A DNA stretch of 64,000 bases from Alistipes putredinis (GTDB lineage: Bacteria; Bacteroidota; Bacteroidia; Bacteroidales; Rikenellaceae). Made by a program: the position numbers and the translations under genes. The stretch's first letter is position 1; each line of letters opens with the position of its first letter. Location of the stretch: NCBI GenBank assembly GCA_022009915.1, contig CP091730.1, positions 1,054,001 through 1,118,000 of the forward strand, read 5' to 3'. The notes below the pieces were generated by a model that was not told the DNA's origin, ran no database searches, and was given only the letters and a program-made list of their open reading frames with translations. Positions 1 to 9,717 of the stretch are shown one piece after another.

Positions 1-584
1 ACTGGGCTTACGAGAAGAATGCGGACGGAAGCATGAAGCCGGGCTCCGAGTACATTACCAACGACGCGACCGTTGCGGCCAGCAGCAAGTATCTGCAAGG
101 CAGCCGCATACCGGACGTCTATGGTTCGATTTCCACGACGCTGTCTTTCAGGAACTTCGACCTCGGCGTGCTTATGACCTATTCGGTGGGCGGCAAGATT
201 TACGATGCTATCTATCAGGCCATGATGGAGCCGAGCTTCGTGGGACAGACCTATCACCGCAACGCTCTGCGCAGCTGGCGCACTTCGGGAGACATAACCG
301 ACGTGCCGCGGGCCACCACGACGCTGTCTTCGCAGATTAGCGACCGTTTTCTGGTGAACGCTTCGTATTTCGCAATCAAAAACATCACGCTCGGATACAA
401 CCTGCCGGCGCGTCTTCTCGCCAAGGCCGGAATCGGAGCGCTCAGGGTGTATCTGTCGGCCGACAGTCCGTGGATATTCACGCACCTGAAAGGTATGAAC
501 CCGCAGGCCAATTTCACTGGTTCGACATCCTATTCATATACGCCGAACAGGACCGTAACGCTCGGCGTGGACTTAAAATTCTAA
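1..584 (+). CDS. SusC-like TonB-dependent outer-membrane transporter, C-terminal part
   Basis: Only the last ~194 codons are in the window; the frame is open from base 3 and the gene begins upstream. The visible part is the end of a 22-strand TonB-dependent beta-barrel: alternating aromatic/polar strands (for example FRNFDLGVLMTYSVGGKIYD) and a last strand ending in VTLGVDLKF with terminal Phe, the usual barrel-assembly signal. Family knowledge: SusC proteins import glycans or peptides across the outer membrane with a SusD lipoprotein lid. A SusD gene starts 10 bases after the stop, so the two are surely one operon. The substrate cannot be told from this fragment. Confidence 0.88.
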   Translation, partial: WAYEKNADGSMKPGSEYITNDATVAASSKYLQGSRIPDVYGSISTTLSFRNFDLGVLMTYSVGGKIYDAIYQAMMEPSFVGQTYHRNALRSWRTSGDITDVPRATTTLSSQISDRFLVNASYFAIKNITLGYNLPARLLAKAGIGALRVYLSADSPWIFTHLKGMNPQANFTGSTSYSYTPNRTVTLGVDLKF

Positions 585-594
585 ACTCGCAGCT

Positions 595-2227
595 ATGAAA
601 AACTTCATATATACGATAGCGCTCGCGGCGTGCATGCTTTCGGCCGGATGTTCCGACATTATGGAGACATCGCCGTCCGGCGAGGTGGACAAGAATTTGA
701 TACTCAAAGACGTCGAGGCCGTAAAGGTGGCCATGAACGGCGTCTACTCCACGATGTACAACCGCATCGACTTCGTGACGGCCAACGCCCACCAGTGCTT
801 CGGCAACATGGCCGTGATACTGACCGCAGAGCTCATGGGCGACGACATGGTGCATACGGCCGAAGGTCCGGGGTGGTTTTTCAAGGACTACTGTTACGAA
901 CAGAGAGTGAGGTACACCAGCAAGATATGGCGCTGCTATTTCACGTGGAAGTACTTCTACGAAATCATCAACAACGTGAACTATATCATCTCTGCACGGA
1001 ATACCGCCACAGGAAACGCCGATGAGCTCAAAGACGTGATGGCCCAGGCCTATGCCGTGCGTGCATACGCGTATTTTATGCTCATTCAGTCCTTCCAGCA
1101 GACTTACAAGGGGCATGAGAATCTGCCCGGAGTACCCGTCTACACCGAGCCTACGTCCAGCTCCTCGAAAGGCAAGGGGCGCGGCACGGTCGAGCAGGTC
1201 TACACGCAGATTAACAAGGACCTTACCACCGCCATCGGTCTTTTCGAGGAGTCGGGTCTTACGCAAAGGCATATCTCCAACATAGACATCTACGCCACCT
1301 GGCTGTTGAAAGCGCGTGTGGCTCTGGTGCAGAATCTGTGGGAAGATGCCGCCTTCGCTGCGGACGAGGCAATGAAAAAACCGGGCTGTACGCTTCTGAG
1401 CATGTCTGACGCGACGGTTACCCCGGGCACGTTCGACGACGCCACCAAAAACTGGACGACAGGCAAGACGCCGTTCAATTCGGTGAAATCCAGTTCGGTT
1501 ATGTGGGGCGCCGAAGTCCTTTCCGAGCAGTGTCAGGTCTTCGCCTCGTTCTACTCGCATATGGATGCCTGCACGGATGTATACTATGCCGCCGAGTCGC
1601 CCAAGTGCATCAGCAACTGGCTCTATGCCCAGATTCCCAATACGGACGTCCGCAAGACATGGTGGAACGGGGATATCGGTATTCCGGCCGAAGACTGGTC
1701 GTACGGAGCCAATATCGACTACAACCAGCACAAGTTCCAGTGGGCCAACCAGAAGGCGAACACCGGAGACTATATCTTCATGCGTCTCGAAGAGGCCTAT
1801 CTGATTAAGGCGGAAGCGCTGTGCCGCAACTCGGACGAGGATTTGGCCCGTCCCGTGCTGCTCGAACTCGGCACCCGCCGCGACACCAACTATGCCTCGC
1901 GCATAGCCTCGCTGACTGGCAACGTGCAGACGTTCGGCACGACCGGTACGGTCAAGACGCTGCTCGACGAGATTCTGCTCCAACGCCGCATCGAACTCTG
2001 GGGCGAAGCGGGACGAATATTCGACATCATGCGTCAGGGCATGGGTTGGACGCGTTACTGGGAGGTGAACGGTAAGAAAAAGCAACCATACCAATTACCT
2101 GAGCAAGTATGCCGAGTACATGAATTTCCCTTCGGACTACATAGAGTGCATACTGATGATTCCGCAGACCGAAATCGACAACAATCCCAATATCTCGGCC
2201 GATGACCAGAATCCGTATATTCAATAA
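595..2227 (+). CDS. SusD/RagB-family substrate-binding surface lipoprotein
   Basis: Starts with a lipoprotein signal peptide whose lipobox is LSAGC near residue 19, so it is anchored in the outer membrane as the lid of the SusC transporter. The body has the SusD TPR-like helical pattern (AVRAYAYFMLIQ near residue 155) and the usual end block with RRIELWGEAGRIFD. The open frame runs to 2205, but one extra A in the A run at 2077-2081 shifts it. The other frame from 2084 gives the typical tail IPQTEIDNNPNISADDQNP and stops at 2227, so 2227 is probably the true end. About 543 residues, normal for the family. Confidence 0.9.
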
Positions 2228-2240
2228 ACACAGCAAGACC

Positions 2241-3199
2241 ATGAAATTCGAAAAAAATAACCGCAGGCTCTGGCCGTCCTGCTTCTGTCGGCGACTGGCT
2301 GCTCGCAGGATGCGGAGGGACCCAAGTACACCGGCGGGGACGGCTTCGCTTTCGCCGCGACGGTGCTCAACGTCGAGACCGGCTCCGAGGACGAAGGCAA
2401 GGTGCTCGTGCCCGTGTACAGGGGAAATTCCACTGCCAACATGGCGCAGATAGGTTTCGAGATACAAATCGAAAACGAGGTCGTGGATACCGTCATAAAC
2501 GGCGAAGAGAAGACCCACAAGGAACAGATATGGGTGAATGCGGACCCCGACGGCATTTTCTCGCTTACCACTCCGAGAGTGATATTCGCCGACGGCGCCA
2601 AAGTGGCCTATGCGCAGATACGCTATACGGACATCGAAGCGCTCGGACTGACGACGAAACACAAAATCCGGCTCACGATTAAGGACGGTCTGAGCCCCTC
2701 GAAGAAGGGCCAGACAACCGTTTCGGTAAGCCGCAAGCTCACGTTCGACCTTTTGGGCAAATGCAAGTATTTCGACATCTGTCTGTTTTCCGAAACTTAC
2801 GAGGCGGACATATATCTGGCACGCGAGGCCGAGATATACCGTGTCATGGACCCGTACTCCGAAGGACTTCTGAAAGAGGATTACGTGACCGAGGGCTGGG
2901 GCGGAACCCCCGACCCTTACGTGCAGTTCGCGTGCGATGATAACGGAAATGTAATCCGCTATGAACCTTTCTGCGTGGGAATGTTGGTTAATGGTAAATA
3001 TACGGCTTATGCCTATTGGCCCAGCGATTATAAATGGGGCAGGGACTTTTCCGATTTCGACAAGGAAAACAAGAAGATTTGGAACGAGGAAGAACAGCGA
3101 TACGATAAGATTCAGCTCTATCCTGTGTATTGCCTGCCGAGTTTCCAGTACGGATTTCTTAACGACGGGGCATATCCGGTTACCATTACTCTGCCGTAA
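2241..3199 (+). CDS. SusCD-associated surface lipoprotein of unknown function
   Basis: Follows SusD after 13 bases and is probably its third operon member. Read from the ATG at 2241, the first frame must change near 2265 (one base missing in the CAGGCTC stretch). It then gives a clear lipoprotein signal, ALAVLLLSATGCSQDAEGPK, followed by a ~300-residue beta-rich protein (for example TTKHKIRLTIKDGLSP) that stays open to 3199. The position and the architecture (lipobox, Ig-like repeated strands, no catalytic motif) fit the variable surface glycan-binding or DUF4843-like proteins found after SusD genes. I cannot name the family with certainty. A strong terminator follows. Confidence 0.75.
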
Positions 3200-3220
3200 T
3201 ACTGGCATTCGTTCAAGTAA

Positions 3221-3256
3221 AAGACTGCCGGCTCAAAGAGCCGGCAGTCTTTTTAT
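3221..3256. terminator. Bidirectional rho-independent terminator after the Sus operon
   Basis: Perfect 12-bp stem (AGACTGCCGGCT at 3222 pairing with AGCCGGCAGTCT at 3239) with an AAAG-containing loop. Ts follow on the plus strand and a T-rich stretch on the minus strand. It can end both the Sus operon and the convergent MmcQ/YjbR gene. Confidence 0.85.
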
Positions 3257-3630
3257 TTCGGGTCCCTATGTGCGGCCTTTATTTTTTTGCCTGCTTTTGC
3301 CGCCACGATTTCGTATGAGCCGCATACCAGCTCCCTTATCGTTCTGTCCGGCACGTCGCTGTCGAAGCGGATGCTTATCCAGTGCTTCTTGTTCATATGC
3401 CATCCGGGGGTTATACCCATGTATGCGGACTGCAATTCCTGCGCTTTGTCCGGAGCGCATTTTACGCAGCAGAAATCGAAAACCGATATGTTTACGAAGC
3501 AGAACCACCGCTCTCGGACATAGAAACAGAGTATATCGCGGTTGTACTTGTCGTTGGAGCCGGAAAAGGGCATTTTCTCGACCGCGCCGTCGAAAGAGAG
3601 GCAGAAGTCTCTGAACTGCTCGACGTCCAT
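3253..3630 (-). CDS. MmcQ/YjbR-family protein
   Basis: Intact 125-residue protein starting MDVEQFRDFCLSFDGAVEKM and containing the family signatures PFSGSN near residue 21, a CVKCAPDKAQEL block, and GITPGWHMNKKHWISI near residue 75. MmcQ/YjbR proteins have a double-wing DNA-binding-like fold (CyaY-like); their cellular role is not settled. The start is the first ATG of the frame, placed 7 bases after the stop of the neighbouring outer-membrane protein gene, so the two are probably co-transcribed. Convergent with the Sus operon. Confidence 0.88.
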   Translation of the reverse strand: MDVEQFRDFCLSFDGAVEKMPFSGSNDKYNRDILCFYVRERWFCFVNISVFDFCCVKCAPDKAQELQSAYMGITPGWHMNKKHWISIRFDSDVPDRTIRELVCGSYEIVAAKAGKKIKAAHRDPK

Positions 3631-3636
3631 TTTTTC

Positions 3637-4353
3637 CTATTTGCCCAGCGAGAATCTGTACGCCAGATTTATGCCCACGTTCATGTGTATGGTTCGGATG
3701 CTGTTGTAGGTTCCGGTCAGCGGCCACGAAAATCCCTCCTTGAACTGCGAAAGCAGGGCGTAGTTGAAATCCACTCCGATGTCCATGCGGCCGGTGGTGT
3801 ATCCCAACTGAATGAGACCGTAGATGTTGCCTCGGGTGTAATGATTGTTGTTCATGCGTCCGCGGAACATGTCTTTACCGTTTCTGTATTCTGTGACCAT
3901 GAGCGGCATCAGGCCGGCGCGGAGTCCGACGTTCAGATAGAAGTGTTCCAGACGCAGGGCGTAGTATATTTCGGCATAGACGGTCGTCATGGAGAAATAG
4001 GAATAAAAGGCATTCCGCTCCGTGTCGGTCCTGAAAGCCTTTCCGTAGGAGAGTCCCAGACCTCCGGCGATGGCGCAGTTGTGCGACACGGGGTGCTCGT
4101 ATGCCGCTCCGAGATAACCGGTCGCACCGACGAACGGTTTTTGGGTTGTAGCGCGAGGTTCCGTCTATGGCGTCGTTGTGCCAGTCGAACTTCATCCGCA
4201 TCAGTGTCACGTCTCCGCTGGCTCTGATTGCTATGGCGGGTTTGAGTCCGGTGCGGGCGAACGGACTTGCAAAGGTCGTCTCGTAAGTCTCCTGTGCCGA
4301 GACGGCGAGGGTCGATATGCGGAATGCTGTGAGAATCAATAGCTTTTTTTCAT
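3637..4353 (-). CDS. Outer-membrane beta-barrel protein (small, OmpW/OprF-like size)
   Basis: Two frames together make a ~238-residue secreted protein. From the ATG at 4353 the run of 7 As must be read one base longer (or two shorter) to give a signal peptide ending ISTLAVSAQE. A second shift in the A run near 4138-4142 joins the part beginning FVGATGYLGAAYEHPVS. The C-terminal half is alternating strands (YAEIYYALRLEHFYLNVGLR; final INLAYRFSLGK), so it is a barrel. The exact family is unknown. A -7 box lies about 25 bases upstream. Neither domain nor ligand can be named. Confidence 0.7.
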
Positions 4354-4376
4354 AAACTTCACGTTTTGCGATTCCA

Positions 4377-4384
4377 CAAATATA
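4377..4384 (-). promoter_or_regulatory. Bacteroidota -7 promoter box (TATATTTG)
   Basis: On the minus strand the sequence reads TATATTTG, matching TAnnTTTG, 24 bases before the start codon of the outer-membrane protein gene at 4353. No convincing -33 TTTG was checked beyond this. Confidence 0.55.
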
Positions 4385-4464
4385 ACATTTGGACTGCGTG
4401 CGGCCAAATATTTTCGAGTTATAAAAACGACTATTTTTTTGTGACAGGTATAAATAACGCGGAT

Positions 4465-5467
4465 ATGGGACTTTTCAGTATATTTTCGAAAAAAACGGGA
4501 GGAACAGAGCCCTGAACAGCAAAAGGCGGAGGCTCAGCACGATAGCATGCAGCTCAGTGCAGGGTTGGAAAAGACCAAGCAAGGCTTTTTCTCCAAACTC
4601 TCGCGTGCGGTGGCCGGCCGCTCGAAGGTGGACGAACAGATGCTCGACCAGCCTGGAAGAGATACTCATCACTTCGGACGTGGGCGTGGACACGACCGTG
4701 AAAATCATAGAGAGAATCGAGCAGCGCGTAGCCCGCGACAAGTACATGAACTCCTCGGAGTTGCAGGGTATTCTGCGCGAGGAGATAGCCCGCCTGTTGC
4801 AGGACAGTGAGCAGCGCCAGACCGTATTCGGCATTCCCGAAAAAGGAGGGCGTGCCGTTCGTGGTGATGGTCGTAGGTGTGAACGGTGCGGGCAAGACCA
4901 CCACCATCGGCAAACTCGCCGCACAGCTCACGCGCCAAGGCAAAAAGGTATACATAGGCGCAGCCGACACGTTCCGCGCCGCAGCCATAGACCAGTTGCA
5001 GGTGTGGGCCGACAGGGCCGGCGCCACCCATGATACGCCAGCAGATGGGGTCCGACCCCGCCAGCGTGGCTTTCGATACGCTCAAATCGGCAGTCGCCAA
5101 CAAGGCGGATGTGGTGCTCATCGACACGGCCGGACGTCTGCACAACAAGGTCGGCCTTATGAACGAGCTGAGCAAGATACGCAACGTGATGAGCAAGGTG
5201 ATTGCCGACGCCCCGCACGAAGTGATGCTCGTGCTGGACGGAAGCACCGGACAGAACGCTTTCGAGCAGGCCAAACAGTTCACTCAGGCCACCGATGTCA
5301 ATTCGCTGGCCATAACCAAGCTCGACGGCACGGCCAAAGGCGGGGTGGTGATAGGCATCAGCGACAAGTTCGGCATTCCGGTGCGGTACATAGGGGTGGG
5401 CGAGGGCATCGACCAACTCAAAATATTCGATCGCGTACAGTTCGTGAACGCGCTGTTCGGCGAATGA
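4465..5467 (+). CDS. ftsY: Signal recognition particle receptor FtsY
   Basis: SRP receptor GTPase that docks ribosome-SRP complexes at the inner membrane. The gene is split over all three frames by about four single-base errors (near 4505, 4651, 4843 and 5031) but reads through end to end. It begins MGLFSIFSKK, then the helical N domain (EILITSDVGVDTTVKIIERI). The G domain follows with P-loop GVNGAGKTTTIGKLAAQL, the DTFRAAA motif, G3 DTAGRL, and G4 TKLDGTAKGG. The end is typical, VGEGIDQLKIFDRVQFVNAL. Length ~333 residues, short acidic N-terminal region as in Bacteroidota. rimO follows on the same strand. Confidence 0.93.
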
Positions 5468-5663
5468 CCCGAATCTTTCGAACCGGAACGGATGAAAGAG
5501 CGGATCTTTCTTTCGACTTTGGTTTTACCCATTAGGGGCGGCATGTCCGACATTATGGATGAATACGGAACTGCTTGGCAAATGCTTGATGCGACAGGCG
5601 TAAGCGTTTCTTTTTCTTCGGTTCCCTTCCGCCGATTCAATAAGAAGACAATAATCTGTAACG

Positions 5664-6958
5664 ATGAATAAGATAAACATCATAACTCTCGGCTGCTCGA
5701 AAAATACGGTCGATTCCGAACACCTCGCGGCACGCGCCCGTGCGGCCGGATATAGAATCGTTTTCGACAGCAACTCCACCAGTGCGAAAAATCGTCGTCA
5801 TAAACACCTGCGGATTCATCGCCGACGCCAAGCAGGAGAGCATCGACACCATTCTCGAAGCCGCCGAGGCCAAAAAGGCCGGCAGGATAGAGCGCCTGTT
5901 CGTATTCGGCTGTCTGAGCGAGCGCTATGCCGACGAGTTGCGGCAGGAGATTCCCGAAGTGGACAGCTTCTTCGGCGCCCGCAGTTTAGACGAAGTACTC
6001 GATGCGCTCGGCATTCCCGAAGGCGTATGCTCGGATACGGCGCGTGTGCTCACCACTCCGAAGCATTATGCCTATCTCAAAATCGCCGAAGGGTGCGATA
6101 GGCGTTGCGGCTACTGTGCCATTCCGCTCATACGCGGCCCGCACCGCTCGCTGCCCATGGAGACGATAGTGGACGAGGCGCGAAAGCTCGCCGCCTCGGG
6201 TGTAAAGGAGCTTATGGTGATAGCTCAGGACACGACCTATTACGGAGTGGACCTGTACGGCAGGCGTGCACTGGCAGACCTTTTTGCGCAAACTGTGCGA
6301 AATCGAAGGCATAGAGTGGATTAGGCTGCATTACGCCTATCCGGCACAGTTTCCGCAGGACGTAATCGAGGTGATGCGCAGCGAACCCAAGATATGCAAG
6401 TATCTGGACATACCGCTCCAACATATCTCCGACAGCCAGCTCAGGGCCATGAAGCGCTCCATAGACCGCAAGGGTACCGAGGAGCTGATAGAAAGACTGC
6501 GCGAGCGTATTCCCGGACTGGCCATCCGCACCACCATGTTAGTGGGCTACCCGGGAGAGACCGAGGAGGATTTCGCGCAGCTTCAAGAGTTCGTGCGCAG
6601 TGCCCGTTTCGAGCGTCTGGGCGTGTTTACGTACAGTGAGGAGGAGGGAACCTACTCGGCCCTGAAATTGAAAGACGACGTGCCGGAGTCCGTAAAGCGG
6701 CAGAGAGCCGACAGCATCATGGAGATTCAGAGCCGCATCTCGCTGGAATACAATATCTCGCGCATCGGTTCCGTGGAGCGCGTGATTATCGACTCCGAGA
6801 CGCCGGACGGTTACGTGGCCCGTTCGCAGTACGATTCTCCGGAGGTGGACACGGAAATATCGGTGACGGGCGGCAGGCGGCTCCGCATCGGAAGTTTTCA
6901 TAATGTCAGGATAACGGCGGCCGACGAATACGACCTTAGCGCGGAACTTATCGAATAA
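5664..6958 (+). CDS. rimO: Ribosomal protein S12 methylthiotransferase RimO (radical SAM)
   Basis: Adds a methylthio group to Asp of ribosomal protein S12. N-terminal UPF0004 half begins INIITLGCSKNTVDSEHL and contains VVINTCGF and FVFGCLSER (Cys ligands of the auxiliary cluster). The radical-SAM motif is CDRRCGYC (C-x3-C-x2-C) near 6094. The middle shows LDIPLQHISDSQLRAMKR, then a TRAM domain at the end (ISVTGGRRLRIGSFHNVRIT). Two frame changes are needed, near 5785 and in the five-T run at 6280-6284. The repaired product is ~431 residues, normal length. About 200 bases separate it from ftsY. Confidence 0.93.
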
Positions 6959-6967
6959 ATAAAAGCA

Positions 6968-6998
6968 TTTGTTTTTTCAATGATTTTTCCTATCTTTG
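6968..6998 (+). promoter_or_regulatory. Bacteroidota promoter for the coiled-coil/zapA operon
   Basis: TTTG at 6968-6971 and TATCTTTG (TAnnTTTG) at 6991-6998 are separated by 19 bases, 38 bases upstream of the start at 7037. Confidence 0.65.
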
Positions 6999-7036
6999 CA
7001 GTAGGACTCCGGCAGGCCCGCTTCACGTAAACGACT

Positions 7037-7339
7037 ATGACGACAGAGGTTATTATCGAAAATATAAGGCGCAAGGTCGAACGCCTGATGGACGACAACC
7101 GCAATCTGTCGGCATCTTTCCGTAAGGCGTGCTCGCAGCGGGACAAAGGCTCAAAGAGGAAAAACCGGCTCCTGAAAGAGCGTATGGCCGACATGCAGCG
7201 CAGAATGAATACGCTGGAACTGGCCGAAAGCCTCCGAGGCGGCGGGTCCGACAAGAAAATCGCAAAGGCGCATATCAACCGGCTCATGCGGGAGGTGGAT
7301 AGGTGCATTGCGCTGCTCGGAAAGACCGAGCAGGCGTAA
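7037..7339 (+). CDS. Small coiled-coil protein preceding zapA
   Basis: Intact 100-residue protein, very rich in Lys/Arg/Glu with heptad patterning (VIIENIRRKVERLMDDNRNL; INRLMREVDRCIALL), predicted to be almost wholly helical. It lies 27 bases upstream of zapA and shares its promoter. Genes of this size and type commonly precede zapA in Bacteroidota. By position it may be a ZapB-like division accessory, but nothing in the sequence proves this. Confidence 0.75.
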   Translation: MTTEVIIENIRRKVERLMDDNRNLSASFRKACSQRDKGSKRKNRLLKERMADMQRRMNTLELAESLRGGGSDKKIAKAHINRLMREVDRCIALLGKTEQA

Positions 7340-7366
7340 ACGAGAAAGGGGAGAAATAAACTGGTT

Positions 7367-7711
7367 ATGTCCAAATTGCCCATAACGATAAAAATCGCAG
7401 GCGGTAGCTATCCGTTCACGCTCGAAGGGGATACGGAGGAGATACGCCGCACGGAAGAGATATACCGCAGGGCCGAAAGAAAGGTGAACGAACTGTTCGC
7501 CGAGTATACGAAATCATACAATTTGTTCCCCAAGGACATACTGTCGATGGTAGCGTTTTCGTTATGTATTGACAACATAAAGCAGAGTGCCGAACGCTCG
7601 CAGTCGCTTAGCGACGACGCTTTGCGGTTAGCGGAGATAGACAAAAAGTTTAGACGACTTTTTCTCGGCTCTCGAATAAGGAGGCGGGGGCGCGGCTCCC
7701 GAGGGGTGTGA
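7367..7711 (+). CDS. zapA: Cell division protein ZapA
   Basis: Z-ring-stabilising protein. The start MSKLPITIKIAGGSYPFTLE, then EEIYRRAERKVNELFAEY and MVAFSLCIDNI, match the ZapA globular domain plus dimerising helix. The visible frame ends at 7711 with a basic, low-complexity tail (RIRRRGRGSRGV) that does not look like ZapA. Dropping one T near 7650 gives a tail LDDFFSALE and a stop at 7677-7679, making ~103 residues. I think the true end is 7679. Followed by the probable 6S RNA and rny. Confidence 0.82.
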   Translation: MSKLPITIKIAGGSYPFTLEGDTEEIRRTEEIYRRAERKVNELFAEYTKSYNLFPKDILSMVAFSLCIDNIKQSAERSQSLSDDALRLAEIDKKFRRLFLGSRIRRRGRGSRGV

Positions 7712-7769
7712 GGAGAGTACACCTTGAAAAAAAGACTCCGACAGGGTTCTTGACATGAAATACGGAATT

Positions 7770-7981
7770 ATACCCGCATAGATTCCTTACAGCGTTGCGA
7801 AACTTAACATTTTTTTATACATTGGGGCAACGCTCTAATCGTCAAAAACAGGCCTTGACCGTTTTTCGGTGTACCGTTTTTTTAGGTGCCGTTGGACGTT
7901 TGCGACGATTCGGAAGCCCCACACTTGACATTTCAGGAGATTCGTCAAACAGGATATAAGGAATCGATTGCGGGTTTTTTT
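7770..7981 (+). ncRNA. ssrS: Probable 6S RNA (ssrS)
   Basis: The 306-base gap between zapA and rny holds a long rod-like RNA. CCCGCATAGATTCCTTA (from 7773) pairs with TAAGGAATCGATTGCGGG (ending 7974), closing the molecule. A run of seven Ts follows directly as a terminator. Inside are AGCGTTGC/GCAACGCT (from 7791) and AATCGTC/GACGATT, giving an interrupted hairpin with a large open middle, as in 6S RNA. About 205 nt is right for 6S, and zapA is a known 6S neighbour in other bacteria. 6S RNA binds the housekeeping RNA polymerase. The family assignment is by structure and position, not by a covariance search. Confidence 0.68.
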
Positions 7982-8017
7982 GTTGAAAAAAACTTTATAT
8001 TAACATATTAACAACGA

Positions 8018-9567
8018 ATGATGACAGGAATAATAGTTATTGTGATATCTTCTCTGGCAGCTGCCGCAGCAGTCGGCGCGGCTACCTACTTCATCGTCCG
8101 CAAAAGCACGGATACCAAGTGCAAGGCGATGATAAAGGAGGCCGAAGCCGAAGGGGAGATGATAAAGAAGGAGAAGATTCTCGCAGCCAAAGAGAAGTTC
8201 ATCCAACTCAAAAGCGAGCACGACCGCTCCGTGAACGAGCGCAACCAGAAAGCTGGCCCAGAGCGAGCAGCGTGCCAAACAACTCGAAAAACTCCTTGCA
8301 GCAACAGCAGAGGGAGTTGGAAAGCAAGAACCGCGAGGCGTCCAAGCTCAAAGAGCAGCTCGATACGCAGCTTGCCGGAATGGACCGCAAGAAGGAGGAG
8401 ATAAACCGTCTGATGAAGGAGCAGAACGCCCGTCTGGAACAGATTAGCGGAATGAGCAGCGAAGAGGCCAAGAACATCCTTATCGAAAACATGAAGGCCG
8501 AAGCGAAAGCCGAAGCCGCCGCATTCATCAACGACACGGTTGAGGAGGCCAAGATGAGCGCCGGCAAGGAGGCGAAGCGAATCGTGGTTCAGGCCATTCA
8601 GCGCGTAGCCACCGAGACCGCAATCGAGAATGCCGTAACGGTGTTCAACATCGAGAGCGATGAAATCAAGGGCCGCATCATCGGCCGCGAGGGCCGTAAC
8701 ATACGCGCTCTGGAAGCTGCTACGGGCATCGAAATCATCGTGGACGACACTCCGGAGGCCATAATCCTTTCAGGCTTCGATCCGGTCCGCCGCGAGGTTG
8801 CACGTCTTGCCCTGCATCAGCTCGTTACCGACGGCCGCATTCACCCTGCCCGTATCGAGGAGGTAGTGGCCAAGGTCCAGAAGCAAATCGAGGAGGAGAT
8901 TGTCGAAGTCGGCAAACGCACGACAATCGACCTCGGAATACACAACATGCACCCCGAGCTGATACGTCTCATCGGCAAGATGAAGTATCGTTCCTCCTAC
9001 GGCCAGAATCTGTTGCAGCATGCACGCGAGACGGCCAATCTGTGCGGAATCATGGCTTCGGAGCTGGGCCTGAACGCCAAGAGCGCCCGCCGCGCCGGAC
9101 TTTTGCACGACATAGGCAAGGTGCCCGACGACGAGCCGGAACTGCCGCACGCAATAATAGGCATGAAGCTGGCCGAGAAATACAAGGAGCGTCCGGAAAT
9201 ATGCAACGCTATCGGAGCTCACCACGACGAGACGGAGATGACCTCGCTTATCGCGCCAATCGTTCAGGTGTGCGACGCCATATCGGGTGCCCGACCCGGA
9301 GCGCGGCGCGAAGTGGTGGAGTCGTACATCAAGCGTCTTAAAGAGATGGAGGATATAGCCATGTCCTACCCGGGCGTTATGAAAACCTACGCCATTCAGG
9401 CCGGTCGCGAACTGCGCGTAATCGTCGGTGCGGACAAACTCTCCGACCAGCAGGCCGATGAACTCGCACACGACGTGGCCCGCAAGATTCAGGAGGAGAT
9501 GACCTATCCGGGACAGGTGAAAATTACCGTCATACGTGAGACGAGAGCCGTAAGCTATGCCAAATAG
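8018..9567 (+). CDS. rny: Ribonuclease Y
   Basis: Membrane-anchored endoribonuclease that starts mRNA decay. Begins with one transmembrane helix (IIVIVISSLAAAAAVGAATY), then a long coiled coil. The KH domain follows (RIIGREGRNIRALEAATGIE near residue 220) and the HD domain with HARETANLCGIMA and LLHDIGKV carrying the metal-binding HD pair. The end YPGQVKITVIRETRAVSYAK is typical. Two compensating single-base errors between 8250 and 8285 disturb the coiled coil. Length ~516 residues, normal. A strong terminator follows. Confidence 0.94.
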
Positions 9568-9592
9568 GGATTGAGAAGAATCCCCGACACGA

Positions 9593-9632
9593 GCACAGCC
9601 GCATAAATTCTTATGCGGCTGTGCCGTTTTTA
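9593..9632 (+). terminator. Rho-independent terminator of rny
   Basis: Perfect 14-bp stem GCACAGCCGCATAA / TTATGCGGCTGTGC around an ATTC loop, followed by a T run at 9627-9631. Confidence 0.9.
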
Positions 9633-9717
9633 TGTTATTGGAAAACGGGTATATATACGTATTTCAAAACAGTTGCGATAGGGTTAATTTTTGCGGTGTG
9701 AAAAACCATTTGTTTTT

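Noticed and set aside
514..2094. 526-codon open frame antisense to SusD
   Set aside because: A shadow of the GC-rich SusD gene: low-complexity Val/Arg/His-rich product, no domain, and it exactly mirrors the coding strand.
2027..3208. 393-codon minus-strand frame over the Sus lipoprotein
   Set aside because: Antisense of a lipoprotein gene with a clear signal peptide; no ribosome site or family features.
3266..4227. Overlapping frames on both strands around the outer-membrane protein (3266-3727, 3382-4227)
   Set aside because: They mirror the MmcQ/YjbR and barrel-protein genes and lack signals of their own.
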